DNA of 64,000 nt from Promicromonospora umidemergens. Lineage in GTDB: Bacteria; Actinomycetota; Actinomycetes; Actinomycetales; Cellulomonadaceae. The stretch covers positions 124,001 to 188,000 of the forward strand of contig NZ_JAMTCT010000006.1 in assembly GCF_024171995.1 (NCBI RefSeq), given 5' to 3'. Positions 36,907 through 44,261 of this stretch are shown here, piece after piece (the first letter of the stretch is position 1; each line of letters starts with the position of its first letter). The notes under the pieces are model-generated. The model was not told the DNA's origin and did no database searches. It saw nothing but the letters and a program-made list of their open reading frames with translations. The position numbers and the translations under genes were made by a program.

Positions 36907-37476
36907 ATGAGTGAGATAACCCCCGGGTCGGACCTCAGCGAGGTCGCAGACCAGGTGTCCACACAGGCACGGACGTTCCTGTCGACGGTGACCCAGGTGG
37001 CGTCCGGGGGTATGCCGGGAGCTGAGCTCTCGCTGCTCGTCCTCGCGTCGTCCGACCTGCTGGCCGCGGGAGCGCGCCTCGCCGCGATCGTGGATGTCGT
37101 GCCAAAGGAACGCTACGAGCCCGACGCCGGCCCGGACACCGACCTCGACCCGCTGCGCGAGGCCCTGTCCAAGATGTTCGACGGGTTCGACGACTACACC
37201 GAGGTGGTGGACCCGGTGCTGAGCGACGACGTCGGTCAGGCGTCCCTGTCCGGTGACCTCGCGTGCGTCGCCGAGGCGCTGGCCAAGGGCCTGCAGCACT
37301 TCGACACCGGCCACGAGCTCGAGGCCCTGTGGTGGTGGCAGTTCTCCTACTTCTCGCTGTGGGGCGAGCGCGCGGCGTCCGCACTACGGGTGCTGCAGGG
37401 GCTGCTGGCGCACGTGCGCCTCGACGTGGAGGACGACGTAGCCGCCGAGGCGGAGTACGACGCTCTGCACTCCTGA
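36907..37476 (+). CDS. DUF5063 family protein
   Basis: A 189-residue, mainly helical acidic protein (LSLLVLASSDLLAAGARL; EALWWWQFSYFSLWGERAASALR) that follows recR, as DUF5063 genes do in many actinobacteria. No catalytic motif seen. Function is unknown; a link to RecR is suggested only by context. Confidence 0.82.
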   Translation: MSEITPGSDLSEVADQVSTQARTFLSTVTQVASGGMPGAELSLLVLASSDLLAAGARLAAIVDVVPKERYEPDAGPDTDLDPLREALSKMFDGFDDYTEVVDPVLSDDVGQASLSGDLACVAEALAKGLQHFDTGHELEALWWWQFSYFSLWGERAASALRVLQGLLAHVRLDVEDDVAAEAEYDALHS

Positions 37477-37520
37477 GGACTGACGTCGCACGTTGGCCCG
37501 AGCACACCTACGTTAGGCAC

Positions 37521-37994
37521 ATGGCTACCACCATGCCCCCGTGGCTGAAGACGGTTTTCGGCGCACCGAATGCCCTGTACCGGCACGGGATGGGAGGGAT
37601 GCTCGGCAAGCGGTTCCTCCAGCTCACGCACGTAGGCCGCCGGACAGGGGTCGAGCACACCGTCGTGCTGGAGGTGCTCCGCTACGACCGGAGCAACGGC
37701 GAGGCCGTGGTGGTCTGTGGGTTCGGGGAGAGCGCCCAGTGGCTCCTGAACATCGGCGCGAACGGGGATGCCAGGGTCAGCTTCGGGCGTACCCCACACC
37801 GTGCGGAGGTCCGTCTGCTCGATACCGACGAGGCGGTCGACGTGCTGCGCCACTACGAGCGACGCTACGGCATCCTCCAACCGGTGCTGCGCAAGCTGCT
37901 CAGCAAGCTCGCCGGGTTCGACTACCGCGGCACGGAAGAGGACCGCCGTCTGCTGGTCGAGAAGCTGCCGCTGATGGCCTTCCGCCCGGCCTGA
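37521..37994 (+). CDS. Ddn-like F420-dependent nitroreductase/quinone reductase family protein
   Basis: This 157-residue protein has the split-barrel DUF385 pattern: LYRHGMGGMLGKRFLQLTHVGRRTG, then EAVVVCGFGESAQWLLNIGANG (cofactor-binding region) and RVSFGRTPHRAEV. Ddn-type members reduce quinones or nitro compounds with F420H2. ATG 37521 is used. It is convergent with the serine hydrolase gene. Confidence 0.82.
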   Translation: MATTMPPWLKTVFGAPNALYRHGMGGMLGKRFLQLTHVGRRTGVEHTVVLEVLRYDRSNGEAVVVCGFGESAQWLLNIGANGDARVSFGRTPHRAEVRLLDTDEAVDVLRHYERRYGILQPVLRKLLSKLAGFDYRGTEEDRRLLVEKLPLMAFRPA

Positions 37995-38010
37995 CTGCCC
38001 GCTGCCGAGG

Positions 38011-39459
38011 TCAGGTCCGGCGCACCCTGCCCCGGACGTCCAGCAGGCCGCGCTCGCCGAAGGCGACGTTCCGGTCGATCGTCACGGCCACCTCCTCGCG
38101 GGAGAACCGCAGCTCCAGGCGCCACTCGAACGGGGTGCCGAGAAACATTATCCGGCCGCGCAGCGTCGACTCGTCGGTCCAGGCGGCGGCGGTCGCGACG
38201 TCGGCCGGTGCGCCACGGAGCGAACAGGTTCCTGGGCTCCACTCGCCGTGTCCGAACCGCGCGAAGTGGTCAAGCCCACCGATCGTGAAGGCCACCTCGG
38301 TCCGGCCGTACGCGTCGCGGCCCAGCCTGAGCGCACTGACGTCACGCGGGTTCGGCTCGAGCTCGTAGGTCACGCCCCGCAGCGACTGCTCGATCGGCGA
38401 CGACGGGGCCCCGTCCGGGGTGGCCAGTGCGAGCCCGGACGGGACCACGGTGTCCGGCCCGGCGAGGGGCACCTCCTCGGCGGCCGACCGACCGGCCCAG
38501 GCGTCGTCGGGCAGGAGCGTGTCCCACACCGCGTCGAGGACCGACTGCAGGTCCGACAGGCCCGACGTCATGGTGATGACCAGGTCCTTATCCGGCCAGA
38601 CGAGGATGTACTGCCCGAACGCACCGTCGGCCCGGTAGGCACCGTGCCGGCACTGCCAGAACTGGTAGCCGTAGCCCTGGTTCCACTCGGGCCATTCGTG
38701 GGGGCCGCTCGGGACCTGCTTCGACGTCGCCGCCGCTACCCACTCGGCCGGGACGAGCTGCTGCCCCTCCCACACCCCACCCTGCAGGCAGAGCTGTCCG
38801 AACGCCGCCATCTCCTCCGTGGTGATCGACAGCCCGAACCCGCCGGTGTCGATGCCGTCCGGGTCCTGCTCCCACGCGGCGTGCGTGATGCCGAGCGGCA
38901 CCAGCAGACGCGGCGTCAGGTAGTCGAGCAGCCGCTCCCCCGTGAGCCGGTGCAGGATCGCCGACAGCAGGTAGGTCGCACCCGTGTTGTACAGGAAGTG
39001 CGTGCCCGGCTCGTGCTCCACGGGCTGCGCCAGGATCGCACGGGCCCAGCGGGAGCCCGGCAGGGAGATCGTGCGGCCGATGCCCTCCATGGTCGAGGCG
39101 CTGTGGCCCGTCGTCATGGTCAGCAGGTCCCGCACCCGCATCGCTCGCAGGAACTCGCCCGGGTCGGCAGGGGCGTCGTCCGGCAGGAGGTCGAGCACGT
39201 GATCGTCCACGGTGAGGAGCCCTTCGTGGACCGCCATCCCGACTGCCGTCGCCGTGAAACTCTTGCTCACCGAGAACATCGTGTGCGGGCGGTCGGCGGT
39301 GTGCGGATGCCACCAGCTCTCGGCGATCACGCGGCCGTGCCGCAGCACCAGCAGGCTGTGCACGTCCTCGAGGCGATCCAGGTGGTCGACGAGTCCCCGC
39401 ACCGCTGCGGGGTCGACCCCCTCGGCCTGTGGGGTGGAGCGGGGCAGGATCCGCGACAT
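38011..39459 (-). CDS. Serine hydrolase (beta-lactamase/class C PBP fold)
   Basis: A protein of about 482 residues. The active-site S-x-x-K is in FSVSKSF (near residue 60), the Tyr motif in FLYNTGATYLL, and DGAFGQYILVWPDKDLVI carries the third box region. The last about 130 residues form a separate beta-rich domain. No signal peptide is evident, so it may be a cytoplasmic esterase rather than a lactamase. ATG 39459 (MSRILPRS) is preferred to the GTG further upstream. Confidence 0.85.
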   Translation of the reverse strand: MSRILPRSTPQAEGVDPAAVRGLVDHLDRLEDVHSLLVLRHGRVIAESWWHPHTADRPHTMFSVSKSFTATAVGMAVHEGLLTVDDHVLDLLPDDAPADPGEFLRAMRVRDLLTMTTGHSASTMEGIGRTISLPGSRWARAILAQPVEHEPGTHFLYNTGATYLLSAILHRLTGERLLDYLTPRLLVPLGITHAAWEQDPDGIDTGGFGLSITTEEMAAFGQLCLQGGVWEGQQLVPAEWVAAATSKQVPSGPHEWPEWNQGYGYQFWQCRHGAYRADGAFGQYILVWPDKDLVITMTSGLSDLQSVLDAVWDTLLPDDAWAGRSAAEEVPLAGPDTVVPSGLALATPDGAPSSPIEQSLRGVTYELEPNPRDVSALRLGRDAYGRTEVAFTIGGLDHFARFGHGEWSPGTCSLRGAPADVATAAAWTDESTLRGRIMFLGTPFEWRLELRFSREEVAVTIDRNVAFGERGLLDVRGRVRRT

Positions 39460-39540
39460 GCTCCAGACACGTCCTCTCGCTCGGCGACGGGACATTGTTC
39501 CGCACCCCGCCCGACGGCGAGAGCTTGGCCCGCCATGCGG

Positions 39541-40356
39541 TCAGGACGGCACGCCGACCAGACGTCGGAACGCGTCCTCGGCAAGCGCCCAGGCTCGGGC
39601 ACGGGACTCGTCCGCTTCCGGCGTCCTCGGCTCCGGCAGGTCCGCCTCGGCGCGGCACAGCTCCGCCTCGACGAACGCCAGGAGGATGTCGGGCACCACC
39701 AGCGCGCCCATCTCACGCGTACGCGACTTGTGACCGATCAGCTCGTCGACGGCCATCCTGACGTCCTCGGGCACCGCGGCCTCGGCCACGAGCGTCGGCA
39801 GGTCCATCGGGGGAAGCGTCGAGTCGTCCCGCACGCGCATCCAGCGCAGCGTGACCGCCGGACGCAGCGCGTAGAAGAACTTCTTCGCCACACCGCTCGT
39901 GGCGAGCAGGGCCAGGTTGTTCCTGGCCACGTGCACGTAGTGCCTCGTCAGCGCGTGCCGGTCCACCACGTCGTCGGCGAGCGCCACCAGCTCGTCGCGA
40001 AGGACGGCGTCACCGCGGTACACGATCGGCGAGCGCAGCCACTCTCCCACCGTGGCGTTTCCCTTGACCATCAGCCCGAACGCCTTGCGCACGTCCCAGC
40101 CGTTGAGGTCGAAGACTCTGTCCAGCGGCGTCTCGATCACGTCACGCCGCGGGCGCAGGCCCAGGTAGTCCGCCACGGGGCGCGCGTACAGGAAGCGGCA
40201 GTCGTAGTCCGAGTCCGGCGACGGGAATCCCCACGCTCGGCTTCCGCTCTCGATGGCCCACACGATGCTGACGCCCTGCTCCTCCTCGACACGGTCCAGG
40301 CGCGCGTCGATGGCACGGACGACGTCCGGGTCCATCGAGTCGGGGATGTTGCGCAT
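39541..40356 (-). CDS. YcgL/RlaP-like nucleotidyltransferase-fold protein
   Basis: A protein of about 271 residues with the minimal nucleotidyltransferase signature ESGSRAWGFPSPDSDYDCRFLY (GS and DxD) near residues 35-57, followed by LNGWDVRKAFGLMVKGNATVGEWL and LRHYVH-type helices. It matches the predicted nucleotidyltransferase family PF10127. Substrate is unknown. Start is uncertain (ATG 40356 or GTG 40422). Upstream GNAT gene is on the same strand. Confidence 0.82.
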   Translation of the reverse strand: MRNIPDSMDPDVVRAIDARLDRVEEEQGVSIVWAIESGSRAWGFPSPDSDYDCRFLYARPVADYLGLRPRRDVIETPLDRVFDLNGWDVRKAFGLMVKGNATVGEWLRSPIVYRGDAVLRDELVALADDVVDRHALTRHYVHVARNNLALLATSGVAKKFFYALRPAVTLRWMRVRDDSTLPPMDLPTLVAEAAVPEDVRMAVDELIGHKSRTREMGALVVPDILLAFVEAELCRAEADLPEPRTPEADESRARAWALAEDAFRRLVGVPS

Positions 40357-40471
40357 CCACGGAAGGTAGCGGCTGGACGACGGCAGTGTCGCGGTCTTTC
40401 CGTGGCCGGCGCTGGGCTCCACCCAGGCGGCGAAGGGGTTCCCCTCCTGGTGTCCGCTCCTGGTGTCCGCG

Positions 40472-40921
40472 TCAGAGCAGCAGCTCTCCCGCCACCTGGT
40501 CGAACACGATGTTCCCTGTCTTGCGGAAACCGCAGCGCAGATAGAACTCCTCGGGCCCGTCCGGCCCCGGGACCCAGAGAACGGTGATGCGGTCGAGCCC
40601 GCGCCGCCTGGCCTCAGCGGCTACCTGCTCGACGGCGAACCGGCCGACCCCGCGCATGCGCGCTGCACGGGCCACGTTGAGGCGCCAGATCCCGGCTCGG
40701 AACTCCGCGATCTGCTCGTCCGGGCTCCAGTTCGCCATGACGAAACCGACCACCTCGTCGCCGTCGAGGACCACTCTGGGCCATGCGGTGGGATTGACGT
40801 AGGCCTCGGCGACCGACCATGCGACCGGTGACACCGGTTCCACGTCGTCTGCCTGAGGGGGCAGCCGGAGCGCCGCCGGAAGATTGTCTACGGTGAGCTC
40901 CGCGAGCTGCAGGTCTGCCAT
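40472..40921 (-). CDS. GNAT family N-acetyltransferase
   Basis: A 149-residue acyltransferase. The acetyl-CoA motif A appears as WRLNVARAARMRGVGRFAVEQVAAEARRRG, and the C-terminal EEFYLRCGFRKTG is the usual motif B. Substrate is unknown. Confidence 0.87.
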   Translation of the reverse strand: MADLQLAELTVDNLPAALRLPPQADDVEPVSPVAWSVAEAYVNPTAWPRVVLDGDEVVGFVMANWSPDEQIAEFRAGIWRLNVARAARMRGVGRFAVEQVAAEARRRGLDRITVLWVPGPDGPEEFYLRCGFRKTGNIVFDQVAGELLL

Positions 40922-40980
40922 ACCCCAACACTTCCACGAGCCACTGACACTGCGGGACCGACCGGCGCCCCTGCCGGGAC

Positions 40981-41484
40981 CTATGGCCGCGCCCGCTCCG
41001 GACCCTGACTCGTACGGACTTGCGCCGCCTGCTCCCGCATGGTCGCGGTGGTCAGACTCACCCAGCGCGCAACGACCGTCAGCTCGTCGACGGAGAACTG
41101 CTCAGTCACCCCGGCCATGGCCACCTGCATCTCCACCAGAGCCTTCTGCACCTGCGGTGACGCGGGGGCCGTCGCCTCGATCACGAGCTGCCGCCGGTCC
41201 GTCTCGTGCCGCGCCCGTCGGGCGTAGCCCGCGCGCTCCAGCCTGTCCACGAGTCCGGTCACGGCGCCGGCGGTGAGCCCCGTCCGGTCGGCAAGCTCCC
41301 GCGCGGACATCGGCCCGTCGCGGCGGATCACACCGAGAGCCTTGTGGTCCGCCGCCGAAAGTCCCATCAAGGCGCCGAGCGCCTCGTGGAACATCACGAC
41401 GGCGTCGCTCAGCTCTGTGCCGAGCCGGGCTCCGGCAGCAGCAGCGTCGGTGTCCGGCGCCGCAGCGGGAGGAGGTGTTGACAT
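40981..41484 (-). CDS. MarR family transcriptional regulator
   Basis: A 167-residue winged helix protein: LMGLSAADHKALGVI, MSARELADRTGLTAGAVTGLVDRLERAGYARRARHETDRRQLVIEAT. Start ATG 41484 has a GGAGGA directly against it, too close for normal use, so GTG 41499 five codons upstream is a real alternative and the mRNA may be leaderless. Divergent from a small membrane protein gene, with palindromic operators between. Confidence 0.87.
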   Translation of the reverse strand: MSTPPPAAAPDTDAAAAGARLGTELSDAVVMFHEALGALMGLSAADHKALGVIRRDGPMSARELADRTGLTAGAVTGLVDRLERAGYARRARHETDRRQLVIEATAPASPQVQKALVEMQVAMAGVTEQFSVDELTVVARWVSLTTATMREQAAQVRTSQGPERARP

Positions 41485-41507
41485 TCCTCCATTGTGCACC
41501 GCACCAT

Positions 41508-41543
41508 ACTGTTTAGTTCACCGAACTGTTTAGTCGACTAAAC
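41508..41543. promoter_or_regulatory. MarR-type operator: direct repeat ending in a perfect 16-bp palindrome
   Basis: ACTGTTTAGT occurs at 41508-41517 and 41525-41534, 17 bases apart. The second lies in the perfect palindrome GTTTAGTCGACTAAAC (41528-41543), directly before the Shine-Dalgarno of the 41554 gene. Probably bound by the divergent MarR protein. Confidence 0.6.
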
Positions 41544-41553
41544 GGAGGATCGG

Positions 41554-42108
41554 ATGCCGACCCGCACCGCGACCGCACGGCCAGGCGCCTGGGCCGAGGC
41601 TGTCGAGATACTCGCCGCCGCCTGGCACTTCTTCGCCCGGAACTATCCGGTCGCCCTCGCGTTCGGTGCCCTCGCCTCGGTCCAGCGCTTCCTCTCCGTG
41701 AGCGGCACCGCGGACTGGGCCGGCGGCGTGGGCGGCGAACTGTTCACCGCGGCTGCCCGCTTCCTGTTCGTCGCGTGGCTCGCGCGGGCCCTGCTGCGCG
41801 ATCGGTCGGTCGAGTGGGCCGAAGCCGGAGCACGATGGTCCGCATGGATGTCACGGCGCTGGGCCACGATCCTGGCCAGCACCGGACTCCTGATCGTCTT
41901 TTTGATCGTCTTCAAGGCGATCCCGGACGCCCTGGCCGGCCGGGTGGGCGGTATCGACGAGTCCACCTGGATGTCATGGGAGCTCGCGATCAAGAACGTC
42001 ACGGTCATCCCGTTCACGATGGTGTGGATGACGGTGCTGCTCGCCGCCCGGCCGCTCAGCCCCGAAGCCGCTCTCGAGCCTCCATCAGAGCGAAGCCCAG
42101 CAGGTTGA
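41554..42108 (+). CDS. Membrane protein under the divergent MarR regulator
   Basis: A 184-residue protein with hydrophobic segments at about 30-48, 65-85, 108-128 and 148-166. No family recognised. GGAGG is six bases before ATG. The last 53 bases overlap, tail to tail, with the NADAR gene. Being divergent from a MarR gene with strong palindromes suggests it is the regulated partner. Confidence 0.7.
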   Translation: MPTRTATARPGAWAEAVEILAAAWHFFARNYPVALAFGALASVQRFLSVSGTADWAGGVGGELFTAAARFLFVAWLARALLRDRSVEWAEAGARWSAWMSRRWATILASTGLLIVFLIVFKAIPDALAGRVGGIDESTWMSWELAIKNVTVIPFTMVWMTVLLAARPLSPEAALEPPSERSPAG

Positions 42109-42634
42109 GGCCACGCCAGGCCGCCGGGTCCTCCGAGTTCTCGTTCTTGGCGCCCATCCCGATCCCCCAGATCCGGTCACGTGGACTGGCCTCTACGAGT
42201 ACCCGCGAGCCGGTGCGCAGCAGGAACGTACGCATGTCCGGGTGCGCCGCAAACTTGTGCGTGCTGCCGCGGACCACGATCTCGAACCGCTCGCGCACCC
42301 AGCCGTCGTCGTCGAAGTCGCGGACGGTACGCCCGGCAGCCTTGGCGAGCGCCGGGTTCGCGGCGTCGATCGCCGCGCGCTCAGCGTCCGGGTCACCGAA
42401 CAGCCGCGCCTTCTCCGCCATCATCCAGTGCTCCGCAGTGGCATAGCGCTCGCCCGCCACCTCGAAGGGCGCGGGAAACCACTGGCTCAGACAGCCCCTG
42501 CCGGCGGTCCCGTCCGGCTCGGGCCGGTGCCCCCAGAAGTGCAGGTACTTGACCGCAGCCCCACCCTCGATCAACGCCCGGAGCCCTTCCACGGAGCGGA
42601 CGCGTGCGGGCTGAGACGTGACGTCGTCGGACAT
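42056..42634 (-). CDS. NADAR family protein (YbiA-like)
   Basis: A 192-residue protein with YLHFWGHRP, LSQWFPAPFEVAGERYATAEHWMMAEKARLFGD and WGIGMGAKN, the hallmarks of NADAR/YbiA. Known members hydrolyse N-glycosidic bonds of riboflavin-pathway intermediates or remove ADP-ribose from nucleic acid bases. ATG 42634 is used (MSDDVTSQ). The 3' end overlaps the convergent membrane protein gene by 53 bases. Confidence 0.9.
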   Translation of the reverse strand: MSDDVTSQPARVRSVEGLRALIEGGAAVKYLHFWGHRPEPDGTAGRGCLSQWFPAPFEVAGERYATAEHWMMAEKARLFGDPDAERAAIDAANPALAKAAGRTVRDFDDDGWVRERFEIVVRGSTHKFAAHPDMRTFLLRTGSRVLVEASPRDRIWGIGMGAKNENSEDPAAWRGLNLLGFALMEARERLRG

Positions 42635-42673
42635 GTGACGGAGTGTGGCAGCAGCTACTGACACACCGGAATG

Positions 42674-43066
42674 TCAGTCCGCGACGACCTCGACCTCGTA
42701 GCCGTCCTCGTTCTCCAGGTAGGCGGCGTAGTGGTCGGGACCACCGGCGTGCGGATGCCGGTCGGGGAACAGGAGCGCCCAGCCGTGGTCGGGCGCCGCC
42801 GCGACGAGCTGGTCAACCTCGTCACGCGTACCGCCGTGGATGGCCAGGTGGTTGAGCCCGGGCGCACGGCGGTCGTGGACGTCTGCGGCGAGCGCCGGGC
42901 TCTGCTCGACGACGACGTAAGTGCCGTCGAGGATCCAGCTCACCCCGGCGTCCCAGCGCTGGTGCTCGGTGTAGCCGAGCGTGGTGAGGAGCCAGCCCCA
43001 CGACCGCTCCGCTCGCTCGAGGGACGGGACCCACAGCTCGACGTGGTGCAGCCGGCCGCGACTCAC
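42674..43066 (-). CDS. VOC family (glyoxalase-like) protein
   Basis: A 130-residue paired beta-alpha-beta-beta-beta protein: LHHVELWVPSLERAERSWGWLL, NHLAIHGGTRDEVDQLV and YAAYLENEDGYEVEVV, with His and Glu in metal-ligand positions. Enzymatic role unknown. GTG 43066 overlaps the stop of the MarR gene (GTGA). Confidence 0.87.
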   Translation of the reverse strand: MSRGRLHHVELWVPSLERAERSWGWLLTTLGYTEHQRWDAGVSWILDGTYVVVEQSPALAADVHDRRAPGLNHLAIHGGTRDEVDQLVAAAPDHGWALLFPDRHPHAGGPDHYAAYLENEDGYEVEVVAD

Positions 43067-43578
43067 GGAGCGGCCGCTGCGATGACCCGGGTGAGGCTGC
43101 GATGCAGCGCCTTGAGCTCCTCGGCGGACATGCCCAGCCGAGCCATGATCGCCGGCGGCACGAGCAGCGCCTGCTCGCGCAGCGCGCGACCTGGTTCCGT
43201 GAGCTCGACGGCGAGCGCCCGCTCGTCGCGCGGATCCCGACGTCGTGTCACGTAGCCAATCGCCTCGAGCCGCTTGAGCAGGGGCGACAGCGTGCCGGGA
43301 TCGAGCTGCAGCAGCCCGCTGAGCTGCTTGACCGAGAGCGGCGACCCCTCCCAGAGCGCAAGCAGGACCAGGTATTGCGGATGGGTGATGCCCATCGGAT
43401 CGAGCAGCGGCCGGTACAGCGCGATGACGCTGCGTGAGGCGACGGCGAGGGCGAAGCAGACCTGACGGTCGAGGGCCAGGAGGTCTTCGCTCGCCGCCGC
43501 GCCGCCGTCGGCCGGGGCCTCCCTCTGGGCACTCTCGCCGGACTGCGCCGGGGCGTCGGGCCGTGATGTGACGGTCAT
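43063..43578 (-). CDS. MarR family regulator, OhrR-like
   Basis: A 171-residue regulator with LDRQVCFALAVASRSVIALYRPLLDPMGITHPQYLVLLALWE, which is the typical OhrR region including a reactive-type Cys in QVCFAL; then LSVKQLSGLLQLDPGTLSPLLKRLEAIGYVTRRRDPRDER. OhrR senses organic peroxides via that Cys. It is divergent from a 58-residue protein gene and coupled to the VOC gene. Candidate operators are at 43609-43643. Confidence 0.88.
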   Translation of the reverse strand: MTVTSRPDAPAQSGESAQREAPADGGAAASEDLLALDRQVCFALAVASRSVIALYRPLLDPMGITHPQYLVLLALWEGSPLSVKQLSGLLQLDPGTLSPLLKRLEAIGYVTRRRDPRDERALAVELTEPGRALREQALLVPPAIMARLGMSAEELKALHRSLTRVIAAAAP

Positions 43579-43608
43579 GTGGCTCCTCTCGATGTTGACC
43601 AGACTAAC

Positions 43609-43643
43609 AGTTTGCAGGCAAACTATTTGTACACCAAGCAAAT
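43609..43643. promoter_or_regulatory. OhrR-type operator region
   Basis: AGTTTGC-AG-GCAAACT (43609-43624) is palindromic apart from the two central bases, and ATTTG (43625-43629) with CAAAT (43639-43643) forms a second inverted repeat. Both lie between the divergent MarR and small-protein genes. Confidence 0.55.
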
Positions 43644-43654
43644 GGAGGAACGGC

Positions 43655-43831
43655 ATGCCGAACAATGACGGCCTGACCCTGGGGTACCGCGTCAGATGGC
43701 GGCTCACCTGGCTGCTTCTGCACGTGGCAGGGCCCGCCGAGCAGGCCGACGACACCGATCCCCGGCGCCGGATGGAACGCGAGCGCGCCGCCCGCGTTGC
43801 GCGGTATCAGGCAGGGCAGGCCGACCGATGA
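43655..43831 (+). CDS. Small hypothetical protein (58 aa)
   Basis: MPNNDGLTLG... with one short hydrophobic stretch (LTWLLLHVAG) and a charged Arg/Glu-rich C-terminus. GGAGG is seven bases before ATG. It is divergent from the OhrR-like gene with palindromes in between, so is probably under its control. No family recognised. Confidence 0.6.
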   Translation: MPNNDGLTLGYRVRWRLTWLLLHVAGPAEQADDTDPRRRMERERAARVARYQAGQADR

Positions 43832-43835
43832 GCGC

Positions 43836-44261
43836 TCAGTGCCCGGCTGCGGTGAGCAGGTCCCGCGACAGCGGCGCGATGGGGTAGCTCGCGACCGGGT
43901 CGGCAGGATCGATCCAGACGAGCTCCTCGAGCTCTGCCTGGACGGCGATCTCGGTGCCGGGCCGCAGGCGCACGCGGTAGGCGTACGCGTCGACGACGTG
44001 GTCCGGCTCGTTCGCGGCAGGCGCCCCGAACCGGCCGAGGCTCTCGATGTCGGCTGTCTCGATCCGCACCCCGACCTCCTCCTCGAACTCCCGCACCAGC
44101 GCCGCCAAGGGCTCTTCACCAGGCTCGATCTTGCCGCCCACCTGCATGAAGGCGTGGGTGCCCCGCTTGCGGACGAGCAGATGCCGCCCGTCCGAACGTT
44201 CCACGACGGCCGCGACGATGCGGAGCGTCGTGATCGGGCCGATGGCGCCGTCCGCACTCAT
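43836..44261 (-). CDS. NUDIX hydrolase
   Basis: A 141-residue protein with a full Nudix box, GGKIEPGEEPLAALVREFEEEVGV, in which the REFEEE Glu residues bind Mg. It cleaves nucleoside diphosphates linked to another moiety; specificity unknown. ATG overlaps the dnaX stop (ATGA). Confidence 0.92.
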   Translation of the reverse strand: MSADGAIGPITTLRIVAAVVERSDGRHLLVRKRGTHAFMQVGGKIEPGEEPLAALVREFEEEVGVRIETADIESLGRFGAPAANEPDHVVDAYAYRVRLRPGTEIAVQAELEELVWIDPADPVASYPIAPLSRDLLTAAGH

